A DNA stretch of 64,000 nt from Zingiber officinale. Its lineage: Eukaryota > Streptophyta > Magnoliopsida > Zingiberales > Zingiberaceae. Every line of letters starts with the position of its first letter. The first letter of the stretch is position 1. The notes below the pieces were generated by a model. It was not told the origin of the DNA. It made no database searches and saw only the letters and a program-made list of their open reading frames with translations. Where the stretch lies: the NCBI RefSeq assembly GCF_018446385.1, contig NC_055996.1:129318532-129382531 (forward strand), written 5' to 3'. Position numbers and translations under genes: made by a program. Shown here one piece after another: positions 45,282 through 56,160 of this stretch.

Positions 45282-46894
45282 GCTGAAAGGAAAGGGAGGC
45301 AATTAAATTTATATTAGAGTTGGGCTGAAATTACCCACTTAATATAAATAGAAATTTAAGTGGGGTTTGGTTTATTTTTAATTGGATCGGCAACTTTCCT
45401 CTCCTCACCCTAACTCACGCCGACCCCCCCTCTCCTCCTTCCTTCTTTCGGCGCCAACACCCAAGCAAGCCTAGGGTTTCATCCCTAGGGCCAAAGGAGT
45501 GCCTTCCGGTGACATCTCAGACACAAGGACGTTCCCCTCCGCGGGTAGAACACGTGGACGTGAGCGAATCGTCGAGAAGTCGTCTCCATCGGAATTTCTA
45601 GCGATTAGATTTGTAAGAAATCTAGCACACAAGGTAAGAAACCCCTCACCTGCAGTATAAGTAGCTTCCATTTGGTTTTCTATGCATTAGTTTAGTTATA
45701 TGCAGATTTTTCGGACACATAGGGTGTATTTAACCCTCCTCGCAGGTTTAGGGATTTAGTGAGTACCTTTGGATGGGCCGGACACGTCTTTCCCCCTTCA
45801 GTTGGAGGTTTAGATGTTGTCGGGTGCCTAGAGGTAGTCTCCCTAATAGAGGGGAGAGTTTAAGCACACTAGATGTTTGATTAAATGATTAGCTCAGTAA
45901 AATGCAACTTAGGTATTTTTAATAACTCAGTAAATGCAATAGAAGCATTTAAAATAGCTTAGTTAGCCTTACTACAGCTTACATGGGACTACGGTCCAAT
46001 GGGTGGGCTCCCACAGTCGCCTCTGGGTTCAGACAACCTAGTTCTAGGTTCAGATAACCTAGACTCAGCAAAATAGTATTAGCTATTTCAGTATTTTATT
46101 TTCAGTGGCACTGTACTGGATCAGATATTCATTGGGTTGGACTCCCACAGTCGTCCCTAGGTTTAGATAACCTAGTTAACCCTACTAAATTCGGGACTTG
46201 CAAACCCGGGTCTAGTTAGGGATGCGCGCACAGCAAGTACAATTGTCGGGCCCAAACAACATGTTTAGTATTTTCACTTACTATATGTATATGGTTTTCA
46301 ACCTTTCACAAAGTAGTTCGTGAATTCAGTACAGTCCTAGCAGTAGCTTAGTTTTTATTGATACCATGTGATTGATATCATGTTCAGCTTTAGATATGCC
46401 ATGATTGTATGCTTATATGCCATGCCATGTTTAGTTTATTCAGTATACTTAGCATATCCTTTCAAACAGCATGATTTAAAATCATATTTGCATCGTATGC
46501 ATGTTTTAGTGAGGTAGATGGTTTCTTACTAAGCTTTTTAGCTTACAGATACTATTTTCCTTATACTGCAGATACAGGTAAAAGGAAAATGGACTAGCAG
46601 AGGAAGCTGGAGGCCAATGCAGAGATGGTGTGTGTGGCAGGAACTGGAATAAAAGATTCTTAGGGGACTTAGCAAGTTTAAACCGTAGAACTCTTTAGTG
46701 TTTTACTTTCATGCACGTTTAGTTGTGTAATGCTATGAATCAGTGAACTATGTGTCAGGTTAAGTTTAGAATACTAGTTTTATGTTATTAGAATGTTTCT
46801 CATGTAGTGTATAACTCATATGTGAGATTTTGGCACGCCCAAGTGCTGAAATCAGAGTTTCAGGCTGAAATTAGAGCTTAACAGCAAATATCAG

Positions 46895-47182
46895 AAACCC
46901 TAATCGATCGGTGGATCGATTGGGGGGTCCCAATCGATCAGCGGATCGATCGGGCAAATTACTCCGCGAACAGTAGGTTTCTGGATCGATCCAATGATTT
47001 CTGTCACGAACAGAAGGTTCGGGGATCGATCACTGGATCCAGAATATCGTCCCGAGCACAGTAGCGTGCGGGATCGATCACTGAATCGATCCAACCTATG
47101 TTCCGCATACAGTAGCCGGCTGAATCGATTCCTGGATCGATCCGACGTTCCAATCGATCAATGGATCGATTGGGAGGTCTGA
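46895..47182. repeat. GATCGATC/GGATCGATC palindrome cluster in the gypsy LTR
   Basis: Repeated AATCGATC..GGATCGATTGG and CTGGATCGATCC words separated by roughly 30-60-base spacers that include CGAACAGTAGGTTT-like segments. The layout recalls the Copia-B array although the families are unrelated. Confidence 0.75.
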
Positions 47183-47519
47183 TAAACAGCTGGAAAACAT
47201 TTATTTCAGTTCCTTGACCATAGGGGATGTAGTATATGCTAGGTATACTTTAGATTACACCTTTAGCATGTATAGAATCAAGAAATGTTAGCAGCTTAGA
47301 AAATTTTAAATTAGTACAGCTTCCGCACCTAGATTTTATGATGGTCAGGGAGTAGTTAGCACAGTATAACTGTAGCGATCGACCTTACAACCTAGTTAGT
47401 AGAAGGCGGGTCGTTACACTTTTGCCATGAAAAGGAAAAATTTATTTAATTAAAAATAATTTTTCTTTTCATTATAACATGGCTGGCCACTTATTTCCCC
47501 AAATCAAGGAGAGTTTTAA

Positions 47520-48060
47520 TTAAACAAGAATTAAAACTTCCTAATTTGTTTCTGAAAATTTATAAAAATTTCTCCAATAATTTTTATCCCTTCATGATTG
47601 GTTTATAAAAAGGAAATTTAATAAATTAAAATCTTTCTTTTAAACATGTGGATAAAAAGAAAGTTATCTCTAAAAATTAAACTCTCTTTTAATGTACAAA
47701 TAAGGAAAGATATCAAATCTTTTCTTAATCTTTTGTAGAAACTTATAAAAGAGAATATTTAATTTTTAAACTCTCTTTTAAATCATGAACATGGTTAAAA
47801 AGGAAAGTTTTCTTAAAATTTAAAATCCACCTTTTAATCAACAAATAAGAAAAGATTTCAAATTTTAAACTCTCTTTTAAACATGTAGATGATTTACAAA
47901 TAAGGAAAGTTTTTACCAAAAATTAAAACCATCCTTTTAATCTACAAATAAGGAAAGAGATTAATCTTTTCTCTTAATCTTTTGTAGAAAGCTATAAAAG
48001 GAAATTTTAAATTTTAAACTCTCTTTTAAAACCATGATATCCACATAAGAAATAATTTTA
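47520..48060. repeat. AT-rich degenerate tandem array in the long Copia-A LTR
   Basis: TCTACAAATAAGGAAAG and AAACTCTCTTTTAAA words recur about every 60-90 bases. The same expanded array is at 60300-60840, whereas A1/A2 LTRs carry a shorter version. Confidence 0.7.
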
Positions 48061-49658
48061 ATAAAAATCCTTTTTAATATTTTAGTGGCCGGCCACCTAA
48101 GCTTGGGACCCAAGCTTTGGCCGGCCACCAAATTGGCTCATCCACTTGGTCTTGGCCGGCCCTAGCTTGGGTTCCAAGCTAGCTTGGCCGGCCCTATTGG
48201 ATGGGTAAGAAGGTGGGTATGTGATGGGTATAAATTTCTATATAAAAGAGGCTACGATAGGGACCGAGAGGAGGAATTGGTTTTGGTCTCCCGATAAAAT
48301 AAAGCATCCCGTGTTTGCCCCGAACACACAACTTAATTTTATCAATAATAATTCATTCCACTAGAGAACTATTATTGAACTACCGCACCAATCCCAAATT
48401 ACATTTTGGGCTCCTTATTATGAGTGTGTTAGTCTCCCTGTGTTTAAGATGTCGAATGTCCACTAATTAAGTGAGTTACTGACAACTCATTTAATTAATA
48501 TCTTAGTCTAAAAGTAGTACCACTCAACCTTATCGTCATGTCGGACTAAGTCCACCTGCAGGGTTTAACATGACAATCCTTATGAGCTCCTCTTGGGGAC
48601 ATTCTCAACCTAGATTACTAGGACACAGTTTCCTTCTATAATCAACAACACACACTATAAGTGATATCATTTCCCAACTTATCGGGCTTATTGATTTATC
48701 GAACTAAATCTCACCCATTGATAAATTAAAGAAATAAATATCAAATATATATGCTTGTTATTATATTAGGATTAAGAGCACACACTTCCATAATAATTGA
48801 GGTCTTTGTTCCTTTATAAAGTCAGTATAAAAGAAACGACCTCTAATGGTCCTACTCAATACACTCTAAGTGTACTAGTGTAATTATATAGTTAAGATAA
48901 ACTAATACCTAATTACACTATGACCTTCCAATGATTTGTTCCTTTCCATTTTGGTCGTGAGCTACTGTTTATAATTTATAAGGTACTGATAACATAATCC
49001 TCTGTGTGTGACACCACACACCATGTTATCTATAATATAAATTAATTGAACAACTACATTTATCATAAATGTAGACATTTGACCAATGTGATTCTTATTT
49101 CTAGATAAATGTTTATACCAAAAGCTATGCTTTTATTATACATCCTAACAGTCTGCCCAATTGGAAGAGTCCATCCAATTACTCAGAACTGAGACTGAGC
49201 AATCCCAGTAGTACAAAGCCAACACAGAGAGTCTTCAATCTCAACTACAATCAGTCAATGCCCGTGATGTTGAGCTATCTTCCAAGTTAGAGGAGCTGAC
49301 TTCTGAAATTGCTCGACTGTCTTCCCAACTGTATTCACTGAAGGACGCACACACCACAGAATTGTCTAGTCAGTTATCTGCTCTGAACCTTAAAGAGACT
49401 TCTCTAAAGGCTGCTCAGGAGGAACTAGTAAATTACAAAGCTGATGAAGATACCCGCTTCGAAGAGCGCAGAAAGGCGTATCTAAAATCTCTTACTTTTC
49501 TTGTTCCAGTCTCGAACTCCTTCATAAATGTCATCGACTTTGTAGTCAAGGAAGGGGTGGAGCAGCTAGAGTTGAAGTTATTGGTTGTTGATCCTCCCCC
49601 TAACTTTCTCGACCAAAAGAGGATAGTAAAGAATCGTCCTCCTAACTTCTTTCCCTAG

Positions 49659-50780
49659 TTGTTATAATTGTGGGCATATTGTAATCTCATTTCTCCACGG
49701 ACCCTCTCTTTGTGGTGAACCAATATTGACTTTCTCTTTTGGACTCGATGTGATTTACCTCATGTTCTTTTAATTAACTTTGCTCTCTTGAGGTTTTTAT
49801 GCTAAGGTGATTACTGCACTGCTTTGCCAAGGCCGGTCAATTTTTATTTATGCTATCTAATTGTTCATTTCTTACTATGTAAGTTAATACATTAGTATAT
49901 GTATATGTACTTATCTCCTTTACCTATGCGTTTCACCCAGAAAAGTCACACGAATAATTGTATGTCTTTGCCCACATATCCCAGGTTCTTGATTTGCCTA
50001 TGACGACCGATCAATCCTATTTCCAATTCTTGTTATGTCCGAACGGTTTAGAATAACTAAGTGAGCTCATCATTAAACATTTTTCTCCTTGGCACTAGTT
50101 ACACCCTTCTCATACGAGAGCCGGGTGGAATTACTTTGACTCCCCTAAAAATTCTTTTACTTCTCCCCTGATATATAACTACAGGGCGAGCCTATCCGTT
50201 CGGCTTGTCATATCGTTTCTCTTTTTACCCGGTCTAATATGACATAGCAGGAACGTTAACTCGGCTTATCGTACCGATAATTACAGGGAGAGCTTATTTG
50301 CTCGGCCTGTCATACCGTTTTTCTTTTCGCCTGGTCTAATACGACAGAGTGGAAACGTTACCTCGGCCTGTCGTACCAAATGTACTTATTTGTCTTTTAT
50401 TTTATGTGCTTGATTAATCTTAAAATAATGACTGGGGCTTGCCCATATTAGATTATCAAACAAGGAAATATCAAAAGACTGATCATCATATCCCTCGGGA
50501 TCTCACAACTTTTCCAATTTGAACTTGTACCTCGAGAATGTCGTCATCGCAGTTATCAAGGTAAGTTATCCATTCTCGCATACCCAGCACTTTACTTAGG
50601 TGCCTAATGGCTTGCTGTTAGCTAGCCTCTCTCTTGATCTACTGTTTACCCTCCTCGATAATAGCATTGAGGGTGTTAAAGACGAGCATAGGGTTCATTC
50701 GTCGTCTTTTTCCTTTGCAACATTCCTTCCTCCTCTGTTCCATTCGTGATCCCTTTTCTCCGCTTGCTTCTCTGTTCACG
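49659..50780. other. Spacer between the two Transposase_28-like ORFs
   Basis: No gene. It holds the ~100-bp repeat at 50184-50385 and, close to its end, pyrimidine-rich sequence leading to the next ORF. It may combine the 3' region of one Tat element and the leader of another; no LTR boundary was found. Confidence 0.5.
50184..50385. repeat. Two-copy ~100-bp repeat
   Basis: ACAGGGCGAGCCTATCCGTT and ACAGGGAGAGCTTATTTGCT begin two units. Both contain CGGC(C)TGTCATA, TTTTTC, GGTCTAATA(C/T)GACA and AACGTTA. Confidence 0.8.
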
Positions 50781-51772
50781 ATGGCGTCTTCCTCCCTTTC
50801 TAGTGAATGGTTCACTCGTTGCTCTTCCATCGCCAATGAGTCAGAAGCTTATAAGATGCGCCTGAATTATGGGTTCCCATCGTATGTGGTCATTCCTACC
50901 CCAGAAGATCACCCACATCTCCCTCCTCCAGGGAGCATTACTATTTTTTGGGAACAAGTCCTATCAGGCTTCTGGCTCCCTCTTCATCCTTTCTTCGTTG
51001 CTGTGAGTCGATACTTTAACATACCCCTGAATCAACTCATCCCTCAATCCTTCTCCATATTGTCTGATTTTGTTGCTACTTCCCAATTACTTGATTTTCC
51101 TCCATCTTCTCGCTTGTTTCACCACTTTTTTGTCCCCCGTCTAGTAGAGGGTAGCCTTTTTAAGTTTCAAAGTCGTCCCAAAGTCATTTTGTTTCACAGA
51201 ATCCCAGCACAAGCAGAATGAAGACAGAATTTTTTCGTTTTACGCTTCCCTTCTCCTCCTCCATATCCTACGACTTGGCAACGGACTCTTCCTACTCCCC
51301 CCGATACCAGGGATGCCTTAATGGACCTGACCTTTCATACTTCTTTGTCAAACCTGAGGGGGGCCAAATTCAGTTTGTCGCATTTGGTCGTTGAAGGCTT
51401 GTTGTTTCTGTTCGGAATAAATTCTGTTGACACAGAATTGGAAGCTTCTTTTGGTGTGTTACACATTCCTTACTATGTTAATTTGATATCCTTAACTTGC
51501 TTTTTCCCTAAAGTTTATGGTTTTTATCTCTTTCAATTGATGCTATCCTCCCAGCTTTGATGTATAGGAACTCGGGATTGACCAAATCAGTTTTGGCTAA
51601 GCTGGGAGAAGAATTGTTAAGGAATCGTTGTCTCAATCCTACTCCCTCATCTCTCGGATTACTTCCTCCCAATAAGATAGCCGCAGAACCTGCTGAATCT
51701 TCTGAGGAAGAAAGTTCTTCTACCACCCGACGTAAGGAAACACACATCTTAAAAAATAGTTTGACTCCAATC
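50781..51772 (+). pseudogene. Second Transposase_28-like ORF, truncated by a Copia-A LTR
   Basis: ATG at 50781 (MASSSLSSEWFTRC). Exon 1 50781-51453, intron 51454-51554 (GTGTGT..CCCAG), exon 2 from 51555. The intron has the same position and phase (1) as in 42519-49658. Family features: GSITIFWEQVLSGFWLPLHP, LNQLIPQSFSILSDF and LFKFQSRPKVILF. One TGA (51219-51221) interrupts exon 1 in frame, where TGG is plausible. Exon 2 is an acidic Ser linker (AEPAESSEEESSSTTRR), cut at 51772 by a Copia-A LTR; the coiled-coil exon is not in this window. Protein similarity to the first copy is clear, but nucleotide identity is low, so they come from different elements or an old duplication. Confidence 0.7.
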
Positions 51773-52330
51773 TGTTGGTTGATACTCGGAAAACCTAATG
51801 ATTCCACTGTACAAAAAATTTGTACATGATCTGAACCTTTCCTAGCTACCGTGTGTTCTTTTAAGTTAAACTTATATCACCTGCGGAACTTAACACGTTT
51901 GATTCCAAGTTTAACTTATATGTTCTTTTAGGTTTAGATTTGGATCTCCTGCGGAACTTAACACGTTCGACCCAAATCACCTAGGTCACAAAGTCGATTA
52001 AATATCTATTTCCAAAATTGACTTCCAATACTGCATAGCGAGGCACTTAGCCTTCTTGGTTATGAGAGCAACCACCACCGACTAGACAAAGCCTTTTAGG
52101 AAAATTGGATATTTAATTTACCCATAGTAACCCTAGGTTAACCACAAAGAACAATCGAATCACAAGGAACAATCGAATCACAAGGAAAAAGAAAAAGAAC
52201 ACAATATCGAAAACTAATTCGAAAATAAGAATCGCATGCCTCTTGTATTTGGTATTTATACAAAGGAAAAATAACTAGCATGATGCGGAAATTAAATACT
52301 AGTTATACCTCTTCCTTGTATGCTAATAGC
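51773..52330 (-). mobile_element. Copia-A LTR, left part, cut by Copia-C
   Basis: Starts TGTTGGTTGATACTCGG and aligns with the first 560 bp of the other Copia-A LTRs, then stops at 52330 where Copia-C begins. The remainder should lie right of the window. Its left target would be CAATC (51768-51772). Confidence 0.8.
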
Positions 52331-54307
52331 TGTTGAATTTTTCGGGCCGCGAAAACCGCTTTTCGCGTCGCGGAAACCCCGAATCACCCAAAGCCGTAGA
52401 TCCGTGCAAGGAAAAATCGAATGAAATACAAGTACGAGTTTCAAAACTTTAGATCTACTCCTAGATCTATGTGTTGAGAGCTTTTACCTTTGAAGCGTGC
52501 CCTCGTAAAATTCCCGCTCGTCCAAGGTACGTGTCGGATCTCCAAAGTATCAAGGTAGATACTTCTCTAGTGATATCCACACGAACAAGGAGTGCTCTCT
52601 AGCACTCAAGGATGGAGAAGAGAGCCCCAAGTGTGCTAGCACTTTCTAGAGCTCTCGGATAGAATTTGAAAAGGAAGAAAAGAGAGAAAAAACAAGAAGA
52701 CTCTCACATACTCAACTAGTAGTATCCTCTTCTTGTGTCCTTCACACTCTCTTATCTTTTCTTGGATGAAACTCAACACCTTCTCCTCTTCCAAAACCCC
52801 ACGGCAACAGCAAGAGGGAGAGGAGAAAGAAGCAAGGAGGAAGAAGAATGAAGTGAATGCACCATAATGCCACACAACCAAAACCTCCACCACTAATGTG
52901 TGGCCGGCCACATCTTGTAACCTCCCCATTAATGTGGTCGGCCACATTAAAGCCAAGGGGAGGGTGTAACCCCCATGAGGTGGCATGCCTCATGAGGTGG
53001 AGGTGATGTGGCAAGGATGAGTCATCCTTATGATGTGGCAATACATCAAGTCAAACTTGATGTTTCAACTTCTACTTGGTCAAGTCAAAATTGACCAATT
53101 TCTTCCTTGTTGAGTTAAATCCAACCTTTGATTCAAGTCAATTTCAATTTAATGAATCTCAATTCATTAATATAAATTGACTCAATGAATCAAATTTAAA
53201 TTAGACTCATTCAACAATTGAATCTAATTGAGTCTAACTCAATAAGTCTAATTTGAATCCAATCTTTGGTGCATCATATGAACCTAATCCAATTGGTTCA
53301 TCATATGAACCTAATCTCCATCCACTTGTTCTTTGTGTGTGACCCAATAGGTTCTTGTAACGTTGGCAATGTTTCTAAACTCTTTTAGAAACATAAGCAA
53401 TGAGCGGCATCTAGCAATACATCATTGCTACCCAAGTTACAAGAATGTTGAGATCCAACATCACCTTGTGACTACTAATTGTGACTCCTCATAATATGTG
53501 ACATTGTCCTTCTATCCTAGACATCTAGATTGATCAATATGAGGCATAGACCGTTTCATCCTCTAATCAATCTAAATCTTGAACTCCAAGTAGACTCACT
53601 CGATCAAATGAGCTCAACATCTAATGTTGACTCATTTGGGCATGGCCATGCACTTAGTGGTCTCACTCTATCAAGAATACCGATGTCGCTCCCGTCATAT
53701 GGGAGGGATTGATCCCATCTACATCACTCACATCCCTCTACATAATTCGTTATATACCCAGTAATCGCCTTTATAGTCCACCCAGTTACGGGTGACGTTT
53801 GACGAAACCAAAGTACATAACTCCTTATGTAGGGATCCATGGTGACTTCAGGTCTAAGGACTAATAGTCATACTAATAGCCACATGAGAAAGTATATGAC
53901 ACTCATATAATGATCCATGATACTTTCTCATGGCGGGTCATTCAGTATACATTCTCCAATGCATACCCATGTGTCAACTTGATATCTCCATATCCATGAC
54001 TTGTGAGATCAAGTCATCGAGTTGACCTACATGCTAGTCTTATTGCATTAACATTCTCCCTGAATGTTAATACTCGACTAGGAATGATTTAGAGTAGTGT
54101 TCCCTATATCATCTCACTATCGGTTCAACTAACCGATTGATATAGGTGAGAACCATCTACTCAAGGACATTATTATACTTAGTTTATTTGGCACCAATAC
54201 AAGTAAATATAATAACCAAAATCCAAATGCCTTTATTTATATAGAATATGATACAATAAGTCCAAAATACAATCATCAAATGATTGGCTCTAGGGCTCTA
54301 GCTAACA
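52331..54307 (-). repeat. Copia-C 3' LTR
   Basis: 1977 bp. On the minus strand it runs from TGTTAGCTAGAGCCCTAGAG to CCGAAAAATTCAACA. It contains a GCGAAAACCGCTTTTCGCG palindrome (about 52363-52382). Confidence 0.8.
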
Positions 54308-54319
54308 ATCTCCCACTAG
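54308..54319 (-). promoter_or_regulatory. Copia-C polypurine tract
   Basis: Minus strand CTAGTGGGAGAT directly before the LTR, between the RNase H stop and the LTR. Confidence 0.8.
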
Positions 54320-54321
54320 CA

Positions 54322-55083
54322 CTAGTGCCAATCAGTGTAGGCTCTAAGCCCAAATGACCTAGTGTGACCATCATGCTTCTTCTGTGCCAAAGCCTTGGTC
54401 AAGGGATCTGCGATGTTAGCCTCTGTAGGTACTCTGCAAATCTTCACATCTCCTCTCTCGATGATCTCTCGAATGAGATGGAAGCGCCGTAGTATGTGTT
54501 TGGTCCGCTGGTGTGAGCGAGGTTCCTTCGCCTGTGCTATAGCTCCATTGTTGTCACAATAGAGCTCAATGGGGTCAGCAATGCTAGGAACCACCCCAAG
54601 TTCAGTGATGAACTTGCGGATCCAAACTGCCTCCTTTGCTGCCTCTGATGCAGCAATGTACTCGGCTTCTGTTGTAGAATAAGCTACGCTGACAGCACCA
54701 CCATTAATGCAAAATACGAACCCCGACTGCGATCTATAGTCATCCTGGTCGGTCTGGAAGCTAGCATCACTGTAACCCTTTACAGCTAGCTCATCATTGC
54801 CTCCATATATCAAGAAATATTCTTTAGTCCTTCTCAAGTACTTAAGAATATTCTTGACCGCTATCCAGTGACTTTCACCTGTATCTGACTGGTATCTGCT
54901 CGTCATGCTCAAAGCATACGAGACATCAGGTCGAGTACATAGCATGGCGTACATGATCGATCCTATGGCTGAGGCATAAGGGATCTGATCCATGCGGTCT
55001 CTCTCCTCTCTAGAAGAGGGACCTTGAGTCTTCGAAAGACTCACGCCATGTGACATCGGCAGAAATCCCTTCTTGGAGTTCTA
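54322..55083 (-). pseudogene. pol: Copia-C RNase H domain (after a nonsense codon)
   Basis: Continues the RT frame beyond a TAG at 55081-55083, which stands where copia pol has Gln (FAM*NSKKGF). From the first ATG after it (55056) it is 244 residues: the thumb/connection (YASAIGSIMYAMLCTRPDVS), RNase H motifs GYSDASF (D97), STTEAEYIA (E130) and LYCDNNGAI (D168), and the C-terminal KHILRRFHLIRE, where the fourth catalytic Asp (KHID) is Leu. It would degrade template RNA during reverse transcription. It ends 14 bases from the LTR, as usual. Inactive as it stands. Confidence 0.88.
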
Positions 55084-56160
55084 CATGGCAAACCGAAGGA
55101 GTACCTTGTCAATATATGTACTCTGACTTAGGCCAAGCAATCTCTTAGATCTATCTCTATAGATCTGTATCCCTAGAATGCGGGATGCCTCACCTAAGTC
55201 CTTCATTGAGAAGCAACTCCCTAACCAGGTCTTGGCAGACTGAAGCATAGGGATGTCCTTCCCAATGAGTAGTATGTCATCCACAAACAATATGAGGAAG
55301 ACAACTATATCCCCTACAACCTTCTTGTAGACACAAGGTTCATCTTCGTTCTTGATGAAACCAAACTGTTTGATTGCATCATCGAATAGAAGATTCCAGC
55401 TCTGAGATGCTTGCTTTAGTCCATATATGGACCTATGCAGCTTGCATACTCTACTAGTATGCTGTGGATCTACAAAACCCTCAGGTTGTGTCATGTACAC
55501 ATCCTCGAGTAGGTTTCCATTCAGAAACGCGGTTTTGACATCCATCTGCCATATCTCATAGTCATGGTAGGCTGTAATAGCAAGCATGATCCGAATGGAC
55601 TTAAACATCGCTACTAGAGAAAAGGTTTCATCATAGTCAATACCATGAATCTGCTTGAAACCTTTAGCTACCAAGCGACCCTTATAAATAAGTCCATCTA
55701 TGTCAGTCTTTCTCTTAAAGACCCACTTACACCCAATGGGTTTTACCCCTTCAGGTGGATCAACCAAAGTCCATACTTGGTTGGTGTACATGGATTCCAT
55801 TTCGGATCTCATGGCTTCTAGCCATTTCTCGGAATCTGGTCTCATCACAGCTTCCTGATAGGTGGTAGGCTCATCCTCTATGAGCACAATGTCATCATGG
55901 TCAGACAAGAGAAATGAGTATCTCTCTGGCTGACGACGTACCCTATCAGACCTGCGAAGAGGTATGTCTACTTGAACCGGTTGTTGTTCCTCAACTCCTT
56001 GTGGAACAACATCATCCACAACACTTTGTGGTTCCAGTTCAATTTCCATCGAGGCATCAGTGCTATTATTCGCATCTTGAACTTCTTCAAGATCGAACGC
56101 GCTCCCACTAGTCTTTCTAGAAACAAAGTCCCTTTCTAGAAAGACCCCTGTCTTTGCCAC
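55081..56160 (-). pseudogene. pol: Copia-C reverse transcriptase domain
   Basis: 359-residue frame. Residues 1-95 are the integrase-RT linker (FLERDFVSRKTSGSAF, VDIPLRRSDRVRRQPERYSF). The RT_2 domain follows: WLEAMRSEMESMYTNQVWTL (113-132), CKWVFKRKTDIDG, KARLVAKG-type RLVAKGFKQ, QMDVKTAFLNG with D207, SIYGLKQASQSW and the catalytic FVDD (292-295, usually YVDD). Both catalytic aspartates are present. The frame starts after a frameshift from the integrase frame near 56120-56280 and ends at the TAG described under RNase H. Its role would be copying element RNA to DNA in cytoplasmic particles. Confidence 0.9.

Larger units (their letters stand above)
45083..47418 (+). mobile_element. Gypsy-type solo LTR, 2336 bp
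   Basis: TGTAACGCCCG...GGGTCGTTACA with perfect duplication CTTTT at 45078-45082 and 47419-47423, inside the Copia-A solo LTR. The TGTAAC(G/A)CCC start is common in Del/Tekay-type gypsy LTRs. It carries a tRNA-like fold (45204-45281), a diverged duplicated block (45985-46080 and 46130-46190) and a GATCGATC palindrome cluster. Confidence 0.85.
44129..49150 (-). mobile_element. Copia-A solo LTR (long subtype), interrupted by a gypsy solo LTR
   Basis: TG...CA ends with perfect duplication GTCTG at 44124-44128 and 49151-49155. Without the 45083-47418 insertion and its duplicate, the LTR is about 2.68 kb, like Copia-A3 (2.66 kb) and longer than A1/A2 (2.40 kb). The hairpin cluster is at about 48085-48197. 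No interior remains, so LTR-LTR recombination removed it. Confidence 0.92.
42519..49658 (+). pseudogene. Three-exon 'putative gypsy-type transposon' ORF (Tat antisense ORF), TE-interrupted
   Basis: Exons 42519-43197, 43262-43935, and 44002-44128 plus 49156-49658 keep one frame of 661 codons. Introns are 64 and 66 bp with GTAAGT..GTAG and GTGATA..CGTAG borders; intron 1 has a TACTAAC branch site (43231-43237). Exon 1 (about 226 residues) has the features of the plant Transposase_28 family (PF04195): HITFFRNQLIAGLHFPIPPF, LQQFAPNAFRYLCGLFMLFH, FLFQSRPKMAFF. Exon 2 is Ser/Pro-rich linker. Exon 3 is a long coiled coil (LEELTSEIARLSSQLYSLKD) with a hydrophobic end. Only two stops interrupt it, TAA 44074-44076 and TAG 49209-49211, both where Gln fits. 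A Copia-A solo LTR splits exon 3. Function of the family is unknown. A host gene of plant-mobile-domain type is the alternative. Confidence 0.7.

Noticed and set aside
29826..52330. One single Tat element running from the 29826 LTR through all three plus-strand ORFs
   Set aside because: No second LTR, PBS or minus-strand gag-pol was found, and the two Transposase_28-like copies are too diverged to be one gene. Continuity cannot be shown.
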